A stretch of DNA of 64,000 nucleotides from Leifsonia shinshuensis (GTDB lineage: Bacteria > Actinomycetota > Actinomycetes > Actinomycetales > Microbacteriaceae). The DNA lies in assembly GCF_014217625.1 (NCBI RefSeq), contig NZ_CP043641.1, positions 1,736,001-1,800,000 on the forward strand, given 5' to 3'. Positions 33,743 to 43,035 of this stretch are shown here, one piece after another. Numbering within the stretch: the first letter of the stretch is position 1; the number at the start of each line of letters is the position of its first letter. A program made the position numbers and the translations under genes. The notes beneath the pieces are model-generated. The model saw nothing but the letters and a program-made list of their open reading frames with translations. It was not told the DNA's origin and did no database searches.

Positions 33743-35365
33743 CTACCCGTTGGTGAGGTTGTCCCCGCACTTGTAGAAGCCGGTCGTCAGCGTGTCGATC
33801 GCCTGCTTGGCATTGTCGCTCACCGGGCCGAGCGCGTACACAGCGAAGGTGAGCTGCGTGCCGTCGGCCGCGTCGATGATTCCGGAGAGCGTGTAGCCGT
33901 TGTTGATCCAGCCGGTCTTGGCGTGCACCGAGCCGTCCGCGACCGAGTTCGCCCCGGTGAACCGGCTGTAGCCCGGCCCGAGCGTCCCCGTCCGGCCGGA
34001 GACCGGCAGGCCGTCGTAGACGACGCCCAGCCCGTTCTGGCGGTTGAGCACCTTGATGAAGAGCTGGGTGAGGTACGACGGCGGCACCGCGTTGTCGGCG
34101 CTGAGGCCGGAGCCGTCGGCGATGTGGATGCCGGTCGTGTCGATGCCGTAGCCCTTCAGCCCCGCCAGCACGCCCGCGTTCTCGGCGTCGAAGGTGTTGC
34201 CCGCGCCGGTCTTGATCGCGACGAGCCGCGCCAGCTCCTCCATGATCGTGTTGTCGGAGTAGGTCATCGCCTGGTCGATCAGGGTCGTCACCGGCTGCGA
34301 CTGCACCGCCGCGAGCTGCCGGGCGCCCGCCGGGGCGGAGCCGGACGTCACCGGGACGTTGGTGCCGAGGTACTGCTGGAAGTACTGCACAGCGCGACCG
34401 GTCGGGTCGGTGCTGCGCGGCGACTCGACCGCGCCGGGGTTGTCCCGGTCGCCGTCCACCATCAGGGCAGACATGTACGGCGTCGAGCCCTCGACGACGC
34501 GCTCCTCGTGCTCGTCCCAGCTCGGCTGCCACATCGGCCCGCCGAACAGCGACGTGTCGACGACGATGGAGGTCACCGGCTGACCGCCGAGCGCCTGCTT
34601 GGTCTGAGTGGCGAGATCCTGGATGGACGGCGCGTTCGTGTAGAAGGCGCCCTGGCCTCCGGGGAGCCGCGACAGGGTGACGTCGCCGCCGCCGACGATG
34701 ACGACCTGGCCGGGGACGCTGCCGGCGACGACCGTGGTCTGCACGCGGTAGTCCGGGCCGAGCGTCGCGAGTGCGGCGGCCGAGGTCAAGGTCTTGAGCA
34801 CGGACGCGGTCGGGCCGGGCTTGCCGCCGTTGCGGTCGAAGAGCACCTGGCCGGTCTTCGCGTTGACGACCTGCGCCTCCAGGTTGCCGAGCCGGCCGTC
34901 CTGGGCGAGGGAGGCCACCGAGCAGGTGCGGATGCGGCTCGCGGCCGGCTGCGCCGCGGGCACGGGCCGCGTCGGGTCGGCGGTGGGCGTCGGAGTCGGG
35001 GTGGGCGTGGGAGTCGCGGAGTGCGTCGGGGGCGCAGCGGCGGCGGCACCGGCGGGCGCCGCGCCGACGGTCGCGCCGAGCGCGACGCTCCCGGCGCCGA
35101 GGATCACGAACGCCGCGGCGGCGCCGGCGGCGATCCACGCCGTCGGGTGCGAGCGGATGGCGGACAGCACGCCCGCCGCCGCTCCGGAGAGTGCGCCGCC
35201 TGCGCGCGCGTCACGCGCCGAACGACGGCCTCCAGGGGTCGCTCCGCTCCCGGGCTCGCTCGTCGCAGAGGAGTCCCCGGTGTGGAGAACAGTTGTCGGG
35301 GTGTTCGTCGAATCAGACTCGGTGCTGTCGGGCACACCGGAGTCGCGCTGGTCCGGTTCGCGCAT
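33743..35365 (-). CDS. dacB: D-alanyl-D-alanine carboxypeptidase/endopeptidase (PBP4 type)
   Basis: A 540-residue class C penicillin-binding protein that trims peptidoglycan cross-bridges outside the membrane. An acidic, Thr/Ser-rich cytoplasmic region is followed by one membrane helix (about 85-110), a Pro/Thr-rich linker and the catalytic domain. Active-site motifs are SVLK (SxxK), YSDN (SxN) and HAKTG (KTG). The ATG at 35365 is chosen because a good promoter ends exactly 6 bases upstream (see that entry), which implies a leaderless message. The open frame runs on into tRNA-Thr but cannot be coding there. Confidence 0.9.
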   Translation of the reverse strand: MREPDQRDSGVPDSTESDSTNTPTTVLHTGDSSATSEPGSGATPGGRRSARDARAGGALSGAAAGVLSAIRSHPTAWIAAGAAAAFVILGAGSVALGATVGAAPAGAAAAAPPTHSATPTPTPTPTPTADPTRPVPAAQPAASRIRTCSVASLAQDGRLGNLEAQVVNAKTGQVLFDRNGGKPGPTASVLKTLTSAAALATLGPDYRVQTTVVAGSVPGQVVIVGGGDVTLSRLPGGQGAFYTNAPSIQDLATQTKQALGGQPVTSIVVDTSLFGGPMWQPSWDEHEERVVEGSTPYMSALMVDGDRDNPGAVESPRSTDPTGRAVQYFQQYLGTNVPVTSGSAPAGARQLAAVQSQPVTTLIDQAMTYSDNTIMEELARLVAIKTGAGNTFDAENAGVLAGLKGYGIDTTGIHIADGSGLSADNAVPPSYLTQLFIKVLNRQNGLGVVYDGLPVSGRTGTLGPGYSRFTGANSVADGSVHAKTGWINNGYTLSGIIDAADGTQLTFAVYALGPVSDNAKQAIDTLTTGFYKCGDNLTNG

Positions 35366-35371
35366 CCGGGT

Positions 35372-35400
35372 ATAGTACCGGCGTTCCCTGAGAGCGCCAA
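35372..35400 (-). promoter_or_regulatory. Promoter of dacB, probably leaderless
   Basis: On the minus strand TTGGCG (35400-35395) and TACTAT (35377-35372) are separated by exactly 17 bases. The expected start of transcription, 7 bases past the -10, is the A of the dacB ATG at 35365. Confidence 0.55.
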
Positions 35401-35447
35401 TCGGCGAGGAGCGGGGAGCGTCCCCGGGATGACCCCGCAGACGACGA

Positions 35448-35481
35448 AACCCCCGGTCAAGACGACGTCTTGCCGGGGGTT
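35448..35481 (-). terminator. Terminator of tRNA-Thr
   Basis: A hairpin with arms AACCCCCGG and CCGGGGGTT plus an inner CAAGACG/CGTCTTG repeat lies 5 bases past the tRNA 3' end on the minus strand and is followed by TTTCGTCG. It separates the tRNA from dacB. Confidence 0.65.
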
Positions 35482-35485
35482 CTGC

Positions 35486-35561
35486 TGGAGCCGCCCAAGG
35501 GAATCGAACCCTTGACCTTCTCATTACGAGTGAGATGCTCTGCCGACTGAGCTAGGGCGGC
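35486..35561 (-). tRNA. tRNA-Thr (CGT anticodon)
   Basis: A 76-nt tRNA including an encoded CCA. The 7-bp acceptor stem is GCCGCCC/GGGCGGC, the D-loop follows TAGCTCAGTCGGCAGAGCA, the T-arm has GGTTCGATTCC, and the anticodon loop CTCGTAA within TCTCA/TGAGA reads codon ACG. Confidence 0.97.
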
Positions 35562-35648
35562 GTGGCCGGACTCGCGCCCGGGCACAGTCAGATAGCTTAC
35601 CCGATCCCGCGGGGTGCTTTCGACCACCGCCCGGACCGCGCGAGCCGG

Positions 35649-36344
35649 TCAGCTGAGCTGGCCGCCGAGGGCCTGGAGCTGCGCGAACGAGCTGCGGAGG
35701 CGGTCCGCGAGCGGCTCGACGCCGCCGTGGTCGGCCCAGCACGACCAGGCGTGCCGCATGCCGGCGAACGCCACGTAGGTGACGAGGCGCGCCCGCTGGT
35801 GCAGGACCTCCTCGTCGCCGGCGAGCTCTGGCTCGTCGTGCGCCAGGCGGCGCTGCACGACGGCGCTCAGGGCGTCCTCGAACTTGTGCATGCTCGCCAT
35901 CCGCTGCGCGAACAGCTCCGGGTTGCCCTTCAGGAGCGCGCGGCGGAGGGCGTGCAGCTCCTTCGCGCTGGCCGCGTTCTCGCCGGCGTGGGCGCCGTCC
36001 AGGTCGCCGTCGAGGCCTCCCGTTTCGATCGCGGCGATCAGGAGCCTGCCCATCCCGTCCAGGATCGGCTCGGCCGGTCCGGCCTCGATGAAGCGCTCGA
36101 TGCTCTCCTCGTCCGGGAGCTCCGGGAGCTCGCCGATGATCGCGGACTCCTTGGACGGGAAGTAGTTGAAGAACGTGCGCGGCGAGACGTTCGCCGCGTG
36201 GCTGATCTCGTCGACCGTGACATGGTCGAAGCCCCGCTCGCTGGCGAGCTCGAGCGCGGCGAGCTGGATCGCGCGTCTCGTCGCGATGCGCTTGCGCTCG
36301 CGGAGGCCCAGCTCGCCCTCCGCGGTCCCGATCTCTACAGTCAC
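35649..36344 (-). CDS. TetR/AcrR family transcriptional regulator
   Basis: A 231-residue repressor-type regulator with the N-terminal TetR helix-turn-helix (about 15-65; TVDEISHAANVSPRTFFNYF) and an all-helical effector domain. The FFNYFPSKE segment is typical. Start is GTG. A 12-bp palindrome TGCAA-AA-TTGCA at 36366-36377, just upstream, may be its own operator. The nearest possible target is the secreted peptidase gene upstream on the same strand or a distant exporter; the target is not certain. Confidence 0.9.
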   Translation of the reverse strand: MTVEIGTAEGELGLRERKRIATRRAIQLAALELASERGFDHVTVDEISHAANVSPRTFFNYFPSKESAIIGELPELPDEESIERFIEAGPAEPILDGMGRLLIAAIETGGLDGDLDGAHAGENAASAKELHALRRALLKGNPELFAQRMASMHKFEDALSAVVQRRLAHDEPELAGDEEVLHQRARLVTYVAFAGMRHAWSCWADHGGVEPLADRLRSSFAQLQALGGQLS

Positions 36345-36365
36345 GAGTCCGATTATTTCACCGTC

Positions 36366-36377
36366 TGCAAAATTGCA
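36366..36377. promoter_or_regulatory. Candidate TetR autoregulatory site
   Basis: TGCAAAATTGCA, arms TGCAA/TTGCA, is located 22 bases upstream of the tetR start codon in an AT-rich patch. Short, so chance occurrence is possible. Confidence 0.35.
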
Positions 36378-36419
36378 CCACTCACCGCGGCGGCGGTGCC
36401 GGCATCCCGGGCCCGGGCG

Positions 36420-37976
36420 TCAGCAGGTCTTGCCCTTCGGCGGGATGGTGCCGCCCACCAGGAAGTCGTCCACCGCGTTGTTCACGCACGAGTTCGACTT
36501 GTTGTAGGCGGTGTGGCCTTCGCCCTTGTAGGTGAGCAGGTGGCCGTTCTCCAGCTCGGACGACATGTTCTTCGCCCACACGTACGGGGTGGCCGGGTCG
36601 TTGGTGGTGCCGACGACGAGGATGGGCGCCGAGCCCTTCGCCGCGATCGGGCCGCGCTGCACGGTGGTCTTGTATGGCCAGGTGGCGCAGCCGATGTCGC
36701 CGTAGGCCATGTACGGGCCGATCACCGGCGCCGCGACGGCGAGCTCGGCCGCCTGCGCCCGCATCGTGGCGGGGTCCGCGTCGTAGCTGTAGTCGAGGCA
36801 GTTGATCGCCATGAACGCCTCGGTCGAGTTGTCCGAGTACGTGCCGTCGCTGTTGCGGCTGTTGTAGCCGTCGGCCAGCGTGAAGGCGACGGACGCGTTG
36901 CCCTTCATCACGTCGGCGAACATGCTGCTCAGGTACGACCAGGCGGTCGCGTCGTAGAGCGGGTAGATGATCGCCGTCACGAGCGTGTTGGCGCCGAGCT
37001 CCCGGCCGTCCGAGTTGCGGATCGGGCTGTGCTCCACGGAGGCCAGCAAGTCGGAGATGGTCTTCATCCCGTCCTCCACCGTGCCGGTGAACGGGCAGTC
37101 CTTCTTCGCGAGGCAGCTCTTCAGGTAAGCGCGGAGCGCGCTCTCGAAACCCTGCGCCTGCACCTTCGTGACGTCGAAGTTGCTCGCCGCCGGGTCGAGG
37201 GCGCCGTCGAGGACGAGCCGCCCGGTCTTGCCCGGGTAGAGGTCGGCGTACACCGCGCCCAGATACGTGCCGTAGGAGTACCCGAGATAGTTGAGCTTCG
37301 TGTCGCCGAGCACCGCTCGCAAGAGGTCGAGGTCGCGCGCCGCGCTCACGGTGTCGACGTGGTCGAGGAGGGCGCCGGTGTTCGTGGCGCACGCGGCGCC
37401 GAAGTCCTTGGCGACGGTGGTGTTCTCGGCGATCCACTGGTCGGAGCCGCGCTGTCCGGGGGTGATCCCGTAGAGGTAGGTGTCCATCTCCTGGGCGTTG
37501 TAGCACTTGACCGCGGTCGAGTGGCCGACTCCGCGCGGGTCGAAGCCGACGATGTCGAAGTGGCTCTGCAGCGTCTTGTCGGTCGCGTAGTCGACGGAGT
37601 CCTTGACGAAGTCGTAGCCGGAGCCGCCTGGGCCGCCCGGGTTGACCAGGAGAGAGCCCTGCTTGGTGCCCTTGGCCTGCTGCCGGATGAGCGCGAGGGA
37701 GACCTGACCGGCCGACGGGTCGTTCCAGGTCAGCGGGGCCTTGGCGGTCGCGCACTGCTTGCCGCTGGAGCAGTCGGACCAGACCAGCTTCTGCTCGTAG
37801 AACGGCTTCAGCGCCGCGGCGACCTTCTCGGGCGCCGGCGTGGAGGTCGTGGACGACTTCGCAGGAATGAACCAGGTGACGCAGCCGGTCAGCGTCAGCG
37901 CGACGACGGCGGCGATCGCGACGAAGACGGTGCGAGCGGCCCGCCGGCGGGCCGGGCGGCCCTCTCGGATGGTCAC
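36420..37976 (-). CDS. Secreted alpha/beta-hydrolase peptidase (tripeptidyl aminopeptidase-like lipoprotein)
   Basis: A 518-residue exported hydrolase. The basic N-terminus, hydrophobic stretch and LTGC lipobox (about residue 32) indicate a lipoprotein. The catalytic fold has VNPGGPGGSG (oxyanion) and GYSYGTYLG (nucleophile serine); the C-terminal part matches the TAP-like domain, with a final GEGHTAYN supplying histidine. Relatives cleave N-terminal tripeptides or esters outside the cell. Its GTG start overlaps the holB stop by 4 bases, an arrangement seen in other actinobacteria. Confidence 0.9.
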   Translation of the reverse strand: MTIREGRPARRRAARTVFVAIAAVVALTLTGCVTWFIPAKSSTTSTPAPEKVAAALKPFYEQKLVWSDCSSGKQCATAKAPLTWNDPSAGQVSLALIRQQAKGTKQGSLLVNPGGPGGSGYDFVKDSVDYATDKTLQSHFDIVGFDPRGVGHSTAVKCYNAQEMDTYLYGITPGQRGSDQWIAENTTVAKDFGAACATNTGALLDHVDTVSAARDLDLLRAVLGDTKLNYLGYSYGTYLGAVYADLYPGKTGRLVLDGALDPAASNFDVTKVQAQGFESALRAYLKSCLAKKDCPFTGTVEDGMKTISDLLASVEHSPIRNSDGRELGANTLVTAIIYPLYDATAWSYLSSMFADVMKGNASVAFTLADGYNSRNSDGTYSDNSTEAFMAINCLDYSYDADPATMRAQAAELAVAAPVIGPYMAYGDIGCATWPYKTTVQRGPIAAKGSAPILVVGTTNDPATPYVWAKNMSSELENGHLLTYKGEGHTAYNKSNSCVNNAVDDFLVGGTIPPKGKTC

Positions 37977-39163
37977 AGGTCTGTCCCCTTTCGCGCGGCC
38001 GAGCCGCGAAGGATCGTCGTGAGCATGGCCTCCAGGGCCAGCGCGGGAGCGACGTTGCCGTCGATCCGCTCGCGGGCGGTCGTCACGGCATCCATCGCGG
38101 AGAGCGTAGCGGCAGGACTTGTCCGTGCGCTGAGTGCGGTCAGCCGGTCGCCCAGCTCGGCGTTCACGAGCTCGCTGCCGCTGCCGAGCTGCAGCATCAT
38201 CACGTCGCGGTACAGCGAGAGCAGGTCGGTGAGGATCCGGTCGATGCCGTCGCGGAGGCTGCGGGTCGCACGGCGCTTCTGGTCCTCCTCGAGCTGGCGC
38301 AGCTGGCCGCGCAGCGCGGGCGGGATGGCCCCGCCCGGCTCGATGCCGAGCGAGCGGAGGGCGTGCTCGCGCTCCTCGGCGTCGCGCTCCTCGGTGATCG
38401 CCTTCGCGTCGGCGCCGGCCACCTCAAGCAAGGTCGCGGCGGCGAGCACAGCCCCGGAGACGGAGCGGATGCCGAGCGCGAGGTCGAGCGTCTGCTCGCG
38501 GCGGCGCCTGGCCTCCTCGTTGGTGGCGAGGCGGTGCGCCATTCCGATGTGGCTCTGCGCGTGGCGGGCCGCGCGCTCGGCGGCGGCGCTGTCGACGCCG
38601 TCGCGGCGCTCGATGAGCCGCGCGACGTCGGCGACGTCCGGGACCTTCAGCCGCACGGTGCGGACGCGCGACCGGATGGTCGGCAGCAGGTCGGCGTCGC
38701 TCGGCGCGCACAGGATCCAGACCGTGCGCTCCGGGGGCTCCTCCAGCGCCTTCAGCAGGACGTTGGAGGTGCGCTCGGTCATCCGGTCGGCGTCCTCGAT
38801 GACCATGACGCGGTAGCGCCCGACCGACGGCGCGAACTGCGAGCTCGCGACCAGGGACCGCACCTCCTCGATGGCGATGATGACGCGCTCGGTGCTGAGC
38901 ACCGCGAGGTCGGGATGCGTGCGGGCCTCCACCTGGCGCTGCGTGGCGAGGTCGCCCTCCGGGTTCCCGGGGCTGAGCAGGGCGGTGGCGAACGCGTAGG
39001 CGAGATTGGAGCGGCCGGACCCGGGCGGGCCGGTGATGAGCCACGAGTGGGTCATGCCGCGGGCGGCCTCGGCGGCGGGACCGGTGGCAGTGGCCGACTC
39101 CGCGGCGGAACGGACGACGGCGATCGCCTCGTCCTGACCCGTCAGGTCGTCCCACACCGCCAT
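37973..39163 (-). CDS. holB: DNA polymerase III subunit delta'
   Basis: Clamp-loader subunit of the replicative polymerase. The 396-residue AAA+ protein begins VWDDLTGQDEA and has a degenerate Walker A, GPPGSGRSN, with Arg for Lys, which fits the non-hydrolysing role of delta'. The sensor-like motif CAPSDADLLPTIRSR is conserved. ATG 39163 was chosen because homology begins there; GTG 39184 is an in-frame alternative. It follows tmk after 95 bases, consistent with a replication-linked operon topA-tmk-holB. Confidence 0.92.
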   Translation of the reverse strand: MAVWDDLTGQDEAIAVVRSAAESATATGPAAEAARGMTHSWLITGPPGSGRSNLAYAFATALLSPGNPEGDLATQRQVEARTHPDLAVLSTERVIIAIEEVRSLVASSQFAPSVGRYRVMVIEDADRMTERTSNVLLKALEEPPERTVWILCAPSDADLLPTIRSRVRTVRLKVPDVADVARLIERRDGVDSAAAERAARHAQSHIGMAHRLATNEEARRRREQTLDLALGIRSVSGAVLAAATLLEVAGADAKAITEERDAEEREHALRSLGIEPGGAIPPALRGQLRQLEEDQKRRATRSLRDGIDRILTDLLSLYRDVMMLQLGSGSELVNAELGDRLTALSARTSPAATLSAMDAVTTARERIDGNVAPALALEAMLTTILRGSAARKGTDL

Positions 39164-39258
39164 GCGTTCCAGGCTAGTGGGCACGGAGGACAGCGCGGGC
39201 TCCGGGGTCGAGGCGGCCGATGCTGGTGCCGATGCGGGCGCCGTTGCCGGTGCGCCGG

Positions 39259-39888
39259 TCAGACCCGGTCCTCCAAGCGGCTGCGGATGTCGGCGGCGAT
39301 CTCGTCGACGGGGCGTGCTGCGTCCACGACGAGGAACCGCTGCGGCTCCGCCTCGGCGAGCCCGAGGTAGGCCGCGCGGACGCGCGCGTGGAACTCCGAG
39401 CGCTCGGCCTCCAGCCGGTCGTAGCGGGTCCGGGACGTGTCCAGCCGGGCGCGGGCCGCGGTCTCGTCGAGGTCGAGCAGGATGGTGAGGTCCGGCAGCA
39501 GCCCCTCGGCAGCCCAGAGCGAGAGGTCGCGCACCTGGCCGGCGTCGAGCACCCGGCCGGCGCCCTGGTAGGCGACGGACGAGTCGATGTAGCGGTCCTG
39601 CACGACGACCTCGCCGCGCTCCAGGGCCGGACGCACCACGGTCGCGATGTGGTGGGCGCGGTCCGCCGCGTAGAGGAGCGCCTCAGCACGCGGCGCGATG
39701 TCGCCGCGGTGGTGCAGGACGATCTCCCTGATCTCCACCCCGGCGTCGGTGCCACCCGGCTCCCTGGTGCGCAGGACGGTGCGGCCGCGGTCGCGCAGCC
39801 ACTCCTCCAGGAGGGCGGCCTGCGTCGACTTCCCGACGCCGTCGCCGCCCTCCAGAGTGATGAACAGACCGGTGCGCGACTCGCTCAC
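39259..39888 (-). CDS. tmk: Thymidylate kinase
   Basis: Phosphorylates dTMP to dTDP with ATP for DNA synthesis. The 209-residue protein has the P-loop EGGDGVGKST (residues 13-22), the DRY motif in VQDRYIDSSVAYQG, and a lid segment around RARLDTSRTRYDR. The GTG start overlaps the topA stop (GTGA), so the two are co-translated. Confidence 0.96.
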   Translation of the reverse strand: MSESRTGLFITLEGGDGVGKSTQAALLEEWLRDRGRTVLRTREPGGTDAGVEIREIVLHHRGDIAPRAEALLYAADRAHHIATVVRPALERGEVVVQDRYIDSSVAYQGAGRVLDAGQVRDLSLWAAEGLLPDLTILLDLDETAARARLDTSRTRYDRLEAERSEFHARVRAAYLGLAEAEPQRFLVVDAARPVDEIAADIRSRLEDRV

Positions 39889-42761
39889 TCGGCGGACTTC
39901 TTCGCCGCCGCGCGGGTCGAAGCGCCGGTCTTGGGCGCGGCCTTGGCCTTGGCGGCTGTGGTCTTGGCCGCCGTGGTCTTCGCCGCCGTGGTCTTCGCCG
40001 CCGTGGTCTTCGCTGCGGTCGTCTTCGCCGCCGTGGTCTTCGCCGCCGTCGACTTGGTCGCCGTCTTCGCCGCGCTCGTCCGCGAGGTCGTGCGCTTGGC
40101 GGCCGGCTTCTTGGCCGGTCCCTTCGCACGCTTGTCCGCCAGGAGCTGCACGGCGCGGTCGAAGTCGACCTCGTCCACCGTCTCACCCCGGGGGATGGTC
40201 GCGTTCGTCTCGCCGTCGGTCACGTACGCGCCGAACCGGCCGTCCTTGATCTTTATCGGCTTGCCGCTGACCGGGTCGGCGTCGAACTCCTTGAGCGCGC
40301 TCGACGCCCGGCGGTTGCCGTACTTCGGCTGCGCGAACAGCTCGACGGCGCCGGCCAGGTCGATCCCGAAGATGTCGTCCTCGCTCGGCAGCGAACGGGT
40401 GTCCGTGCCCTTCTTCAGGTACGGCCCGTACCGGCCGTTCGCGGCCTGGATCTCCGTGCCCGTCTCCGGGTCGGCACCGACGGTGCGCGGCAGGTCGAGC
40501 AGCTTCAGCGCGGTGTCGAGGTCGATGGTCGCGAGGTCCATCGACTTGAACAGCGAGGCCGTGCGCGGCTTGGCGGCGGCCTTCTTCGCGGTCTTCTTCG
40601 GCTCGACGACCTCGCCGGTCTGCGGGTCCACCTCGGGCTCGGGCTCGGGGTCCGCCTCCGTCACGTACGGCCCGAACCGGCCGTCCTTGGCGAGGACCAG
40701 CTTGCCGCTCTCCGGGTTCACACCGAGCTCGCGGTCGGTCTGGACCGGAGCCTCGATGAGCTCCTTCGCCTTCGCGGGCGTCAGCTCGTCGGGGGCGAGG
40801 TCCGGCGGGAGGTTGACGCGGCGGGGCGTCGCGTCCTCGGCGGCGCCGGCCTCCTGCACCTCCAGGTACGGGCCGTACTTGCCGATGCGCAGGGTCACGT
40901 CGTCGTCGATCGCGATCGAGTTGATGCTGCGGGCGTCGATCTCGCCGAGGTTGTCGATCACCCGGCGCAGACCCTTGTGCTTGTCGCTGCCGAAGTAGAA
41001 GCTGTTCAGCCAGTCGACGCGCTCCGCCTCGCCGTCGGCGATGCGGTCGAGGTCGTCCTCCATCTCGGCCGTGAAGTCGTACTGCACGAGGTCGCCGAAG
41101 TAGTCCTCCAGCAGGCGCACCACGGAGAACGCGACCCAGCTGGGCACGAGCGCCTGCCCGCGCTGCGTGACGTAGCCGCGGTCGATGATCGTGGAGATGA
41201 TGCTCGCGAACGTGGAGGGACGCCCGATGCCGAGCTCCTCCAGCGCCTTCACGAGGCTCGCCTCGGTGTAGCGCGGCGGAGGGGTGGTCTCGTGGCCGTC
41301 GGCGGCGATGTCCTGGACGCCGAGGGTCTGACCCGGAGTGAGCGGCGGCAGCTTCGCGTCGCCGCTCGCGTCGGCGTTGCGCTCCTCGTCGCGGCCCTCT
41401 TCGTAGGCGTTGAGGAAGCCGCGGAAGGTGATCACCGTCCCGCTGGCCGTGAACTCGGCGACGGTGCCGTCGAGCTGCCCCTCGCCGATCCGCGCCTCGA
41501 CGGTGACCGAGGCGGTCTGGCCCTTGGCGTCGGCCATCTGGGAGGCGACGGTCCGCTTCCAGATCAGGTCGTAGAGCCGCAGCTCGGGACCGCGGAGCGA
41601 CTTCTCGAGCTCGGCCGGCGTGCGGAAGACCTCGCCCGCGGGACGGATCGCCTCGTGCGCCTCCTGCGCGTTCTTGCTCTTGGAGGCGTAGACGCGCGGC
41701 TTGTCCGGGACGGTCTCCGCGCCGTACAGTTTCGCCGCCTGTGCGCGCGCCGCGTTCGTCGCCTGCTGCGACAGCGACGCGGAGTCGGTGCGCATATAGG
41801 TGATGTACCCGTTCTCGTAGAGGGTCTGTGCGACGCTCATGGTCTGGCGGGCGGAGAACCGCAGCTTGCGGGCGGCCTCCTGCTGCATCGTGGAGGTCGT
41901 GAACGGCGCGGCCGGCCGACGTGAGTAGGGCTTGGAGTCGACCTTGGAGACCGTGACGGCCGTGGTCTGCTGCCGCACGGCGTCGGCGAGCGCCTGCGCG
42001 GACGTCTCGTCGAGGATCGTCGCGCCGGAGGTGAGCCGGCCGTGGTCGTCGAAGTCGCGCCCGGTGGCGACGCGCTCGCCGTCCAGCCGGGCGAGCCTGG
42101 CCTCGAACGCCGTGGCGTCCTCCGGGAGCAGCTGGGCGGTGAGCCCCCAGTAGGAGGCCGCGACGAACGCGAGCCGCTCGCGCTCGCGGTCCACGACGAG
42201 CCGGGTGGCGGCGGACTGGACGCGGCCGGCGGAGAGCCCAGGACCGACCTTGCGCCACAGCACGGGCGACACTTCGTAGCCGTAGAGCCGGTCGAGGATG
42301 CGGCGGGTCTCCTGTGCGTCGACCAGGGCGGTGTCGATTTCGCGCGTGTTGTCCCGCGCCTTCTCGATGGCCTCCCGGGTGATCTCGTGGAACACCATCC
42401 GCTTGACGGGGACCTTGGGCTTCAGGACCTCGACCAGGTGCCAGGCGATGGCCTCCCCTTCGCGGTCCTCATCAGTGGCGAGCAGGAGTTCGTCGGCGTC
42501 CTTGAGGGCGCGCTTGAGGTCGGCGACGGTCTTCTTCTTCTGGTCGGAGACCACGTAGTAGGGAGCGAACTCGTTTTCCACGTCGACGGAGAACTTGCCG
42601 AGCGACCCCTTCTTCAGCTCGGGCGGAAGGTTCTTGGGCTCGATCAGGTCGCGGATGTGTCCGACGGATGCCATCACCTCGTAGCCCTCGCCGAGGTACT
42701 GGGCGATGGACTTCACCTTGTTCGGAGACTCGACGATGACGAGCTTCTTCGTGCCAGGCAC
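39885..42761 (-). CDS. topA: DNA topoisomerase I
   Basis: Relaxes negatively supercoiled DNA. The 958-residue type IA enzyme has a TOPRIM domain (LVIVESPNKVKSIAQYL at the start; TDEDREGEAIAW), the active-site tyrosine in NGYITYMRTDS (around residue 320), and C-terminal Topo_C repeats marked by FGPYVTE and GRYGPYLKKG; zinc fingers are absent, as in actinobacteria. The tail is lysine-rich, with KTTAA repeated six times. GTG 42761 has GAGGAG 4 bases before it; the frame is open a further 99 bases upstream without family similarity. Confidence 0.97.
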   Translation of the reverse strand: MPGTKKLVIVESPNKVKSIAQYLGEGYEVMASVGHIRDLIEPKNLPPELKKGSLGKFSVDVENEFAPYYVVSDQKKKTVADLKRALKDADELLLATDEDREGEAIAWHLVEVLKPKVPVKRMVFHEITREAIEKARDNTREIDTALVDAQETRRILDRLYGYEVSPVLWRKVGPGLSAGRVQSAATRLVVDRERERLAFVAASYWGLTAQLLPEDATAFEARLARLDGERVATGRDFDDHGRLTSGATILDETSAQALADAVRQQTTAVTVSKVDSKPYSRRPAAPFTTSTMQQEAARKLRFSARQTMSVAQTLYENGYITYMRTDSASLSQQATNAARAQAAKLYGAETVPDKPRVYASKSKNAQEAHEAIRPAGEVFRTPAELEKSLRGPELRLYDLIWKRTVASQMADAKGQTASVTVEARIGEGQLDGTVAEFTASGTVITFRGFLNAYEEGRDEERNADASGDAKLPPLTPGQTLGVQDIAADGHETTPPPRYTEASLVKALEELGIGRPSTFASIISTIIDRGYVTQRGQALVPSWVAFSVVRLLEDYFGDLVQYDFTAEMEDDLDRIADGEAERVDWLNSFYFGSDKHKGLRRVIDNLGEIDARSINSIAIDDDVTLRIGKYGPYLEVQEAGAAEDATPRRVNLPPDLAPDELTPAKAKELIEAPVQTDRELGVNPESGKLVLAKDGRFGPYVTEADPEPEPEVDPQTGEVVEPKKTAKKAAAKPRTASLFKSMDLATIDLDTALKLLDLPRTVGADPETGTEIQAANGRYGPYLKKGTDTRSLPSEDDIFGIDLAGAVELFAQPKYGNRRASSALKEFDADPVSGKPIKIKDGRFGAYVTDGETNATIPRGETVDEVDFDRAVQLLADKRAKGPAKKPAAKRTTSRTSAAKTATKSTAAKTTAAKTTAAKTTAAKTTAAKTTAAKTTAAKAKAAPKTGASTRAAAKKSAE
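39961..40050. repeat. Six 15-bp tandem repeats in the 3' end of topA
   Basis: Six consecutive 15-bp units of the type GTCTTCGCCGCCGTG (plus-strand reading) encode the KTTAA repeats of the basic topoisomerase tail. Units 2, 3 and 5 are identical, so copy number may vary between strains. Confidence 0.9.
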
Positions 42762-43035
42762 TTGACTCCTCTTATATAGCAACTGTGTTCGCAGGGACCT
42801 CACTGGTCCGAAGCGCGCTCCCCCGAGCGCCGCACAGAGGGCGGCGAGCGTGGGCCGCACGGCCCAACAGGCAAACCATACACACCTAGGCCGCTTGTGT
42901 GCCTAATCGCCGGCGGCGCCGTTCGCCCGAGCGGAAGGGAGGGGCCGGCGGCCGGGACGGTCTCGGAGTGGCGGCTGAGGCGCTCTCCGGGCGCGGGGCC
43001 TGTTGCTCCTGGAGCGCCGGGAGGACAATGTGATC

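Noticed and set aside
34960..35060. Short repeats in dacB (Pro/Thr codons) as tandem DNA repeat
   Set aside because: They encode the Pro-Thr linker after the membrane helix, common in secreted actinobacterial proteins.
39885..40186. Extra open frames, rich in Arg/Pro, opposite the topA tail
   Set aside because: They arise from the 15-bp repeat and high GC read in other frames; no start signals or family motifs.
42762..43035. Small genes or RNA in the topA upstream gap
   Set aside because: Only weak inverted repeats (CACAC/GTGTG) and no convincing ORF with ribosome site; left unannotated.
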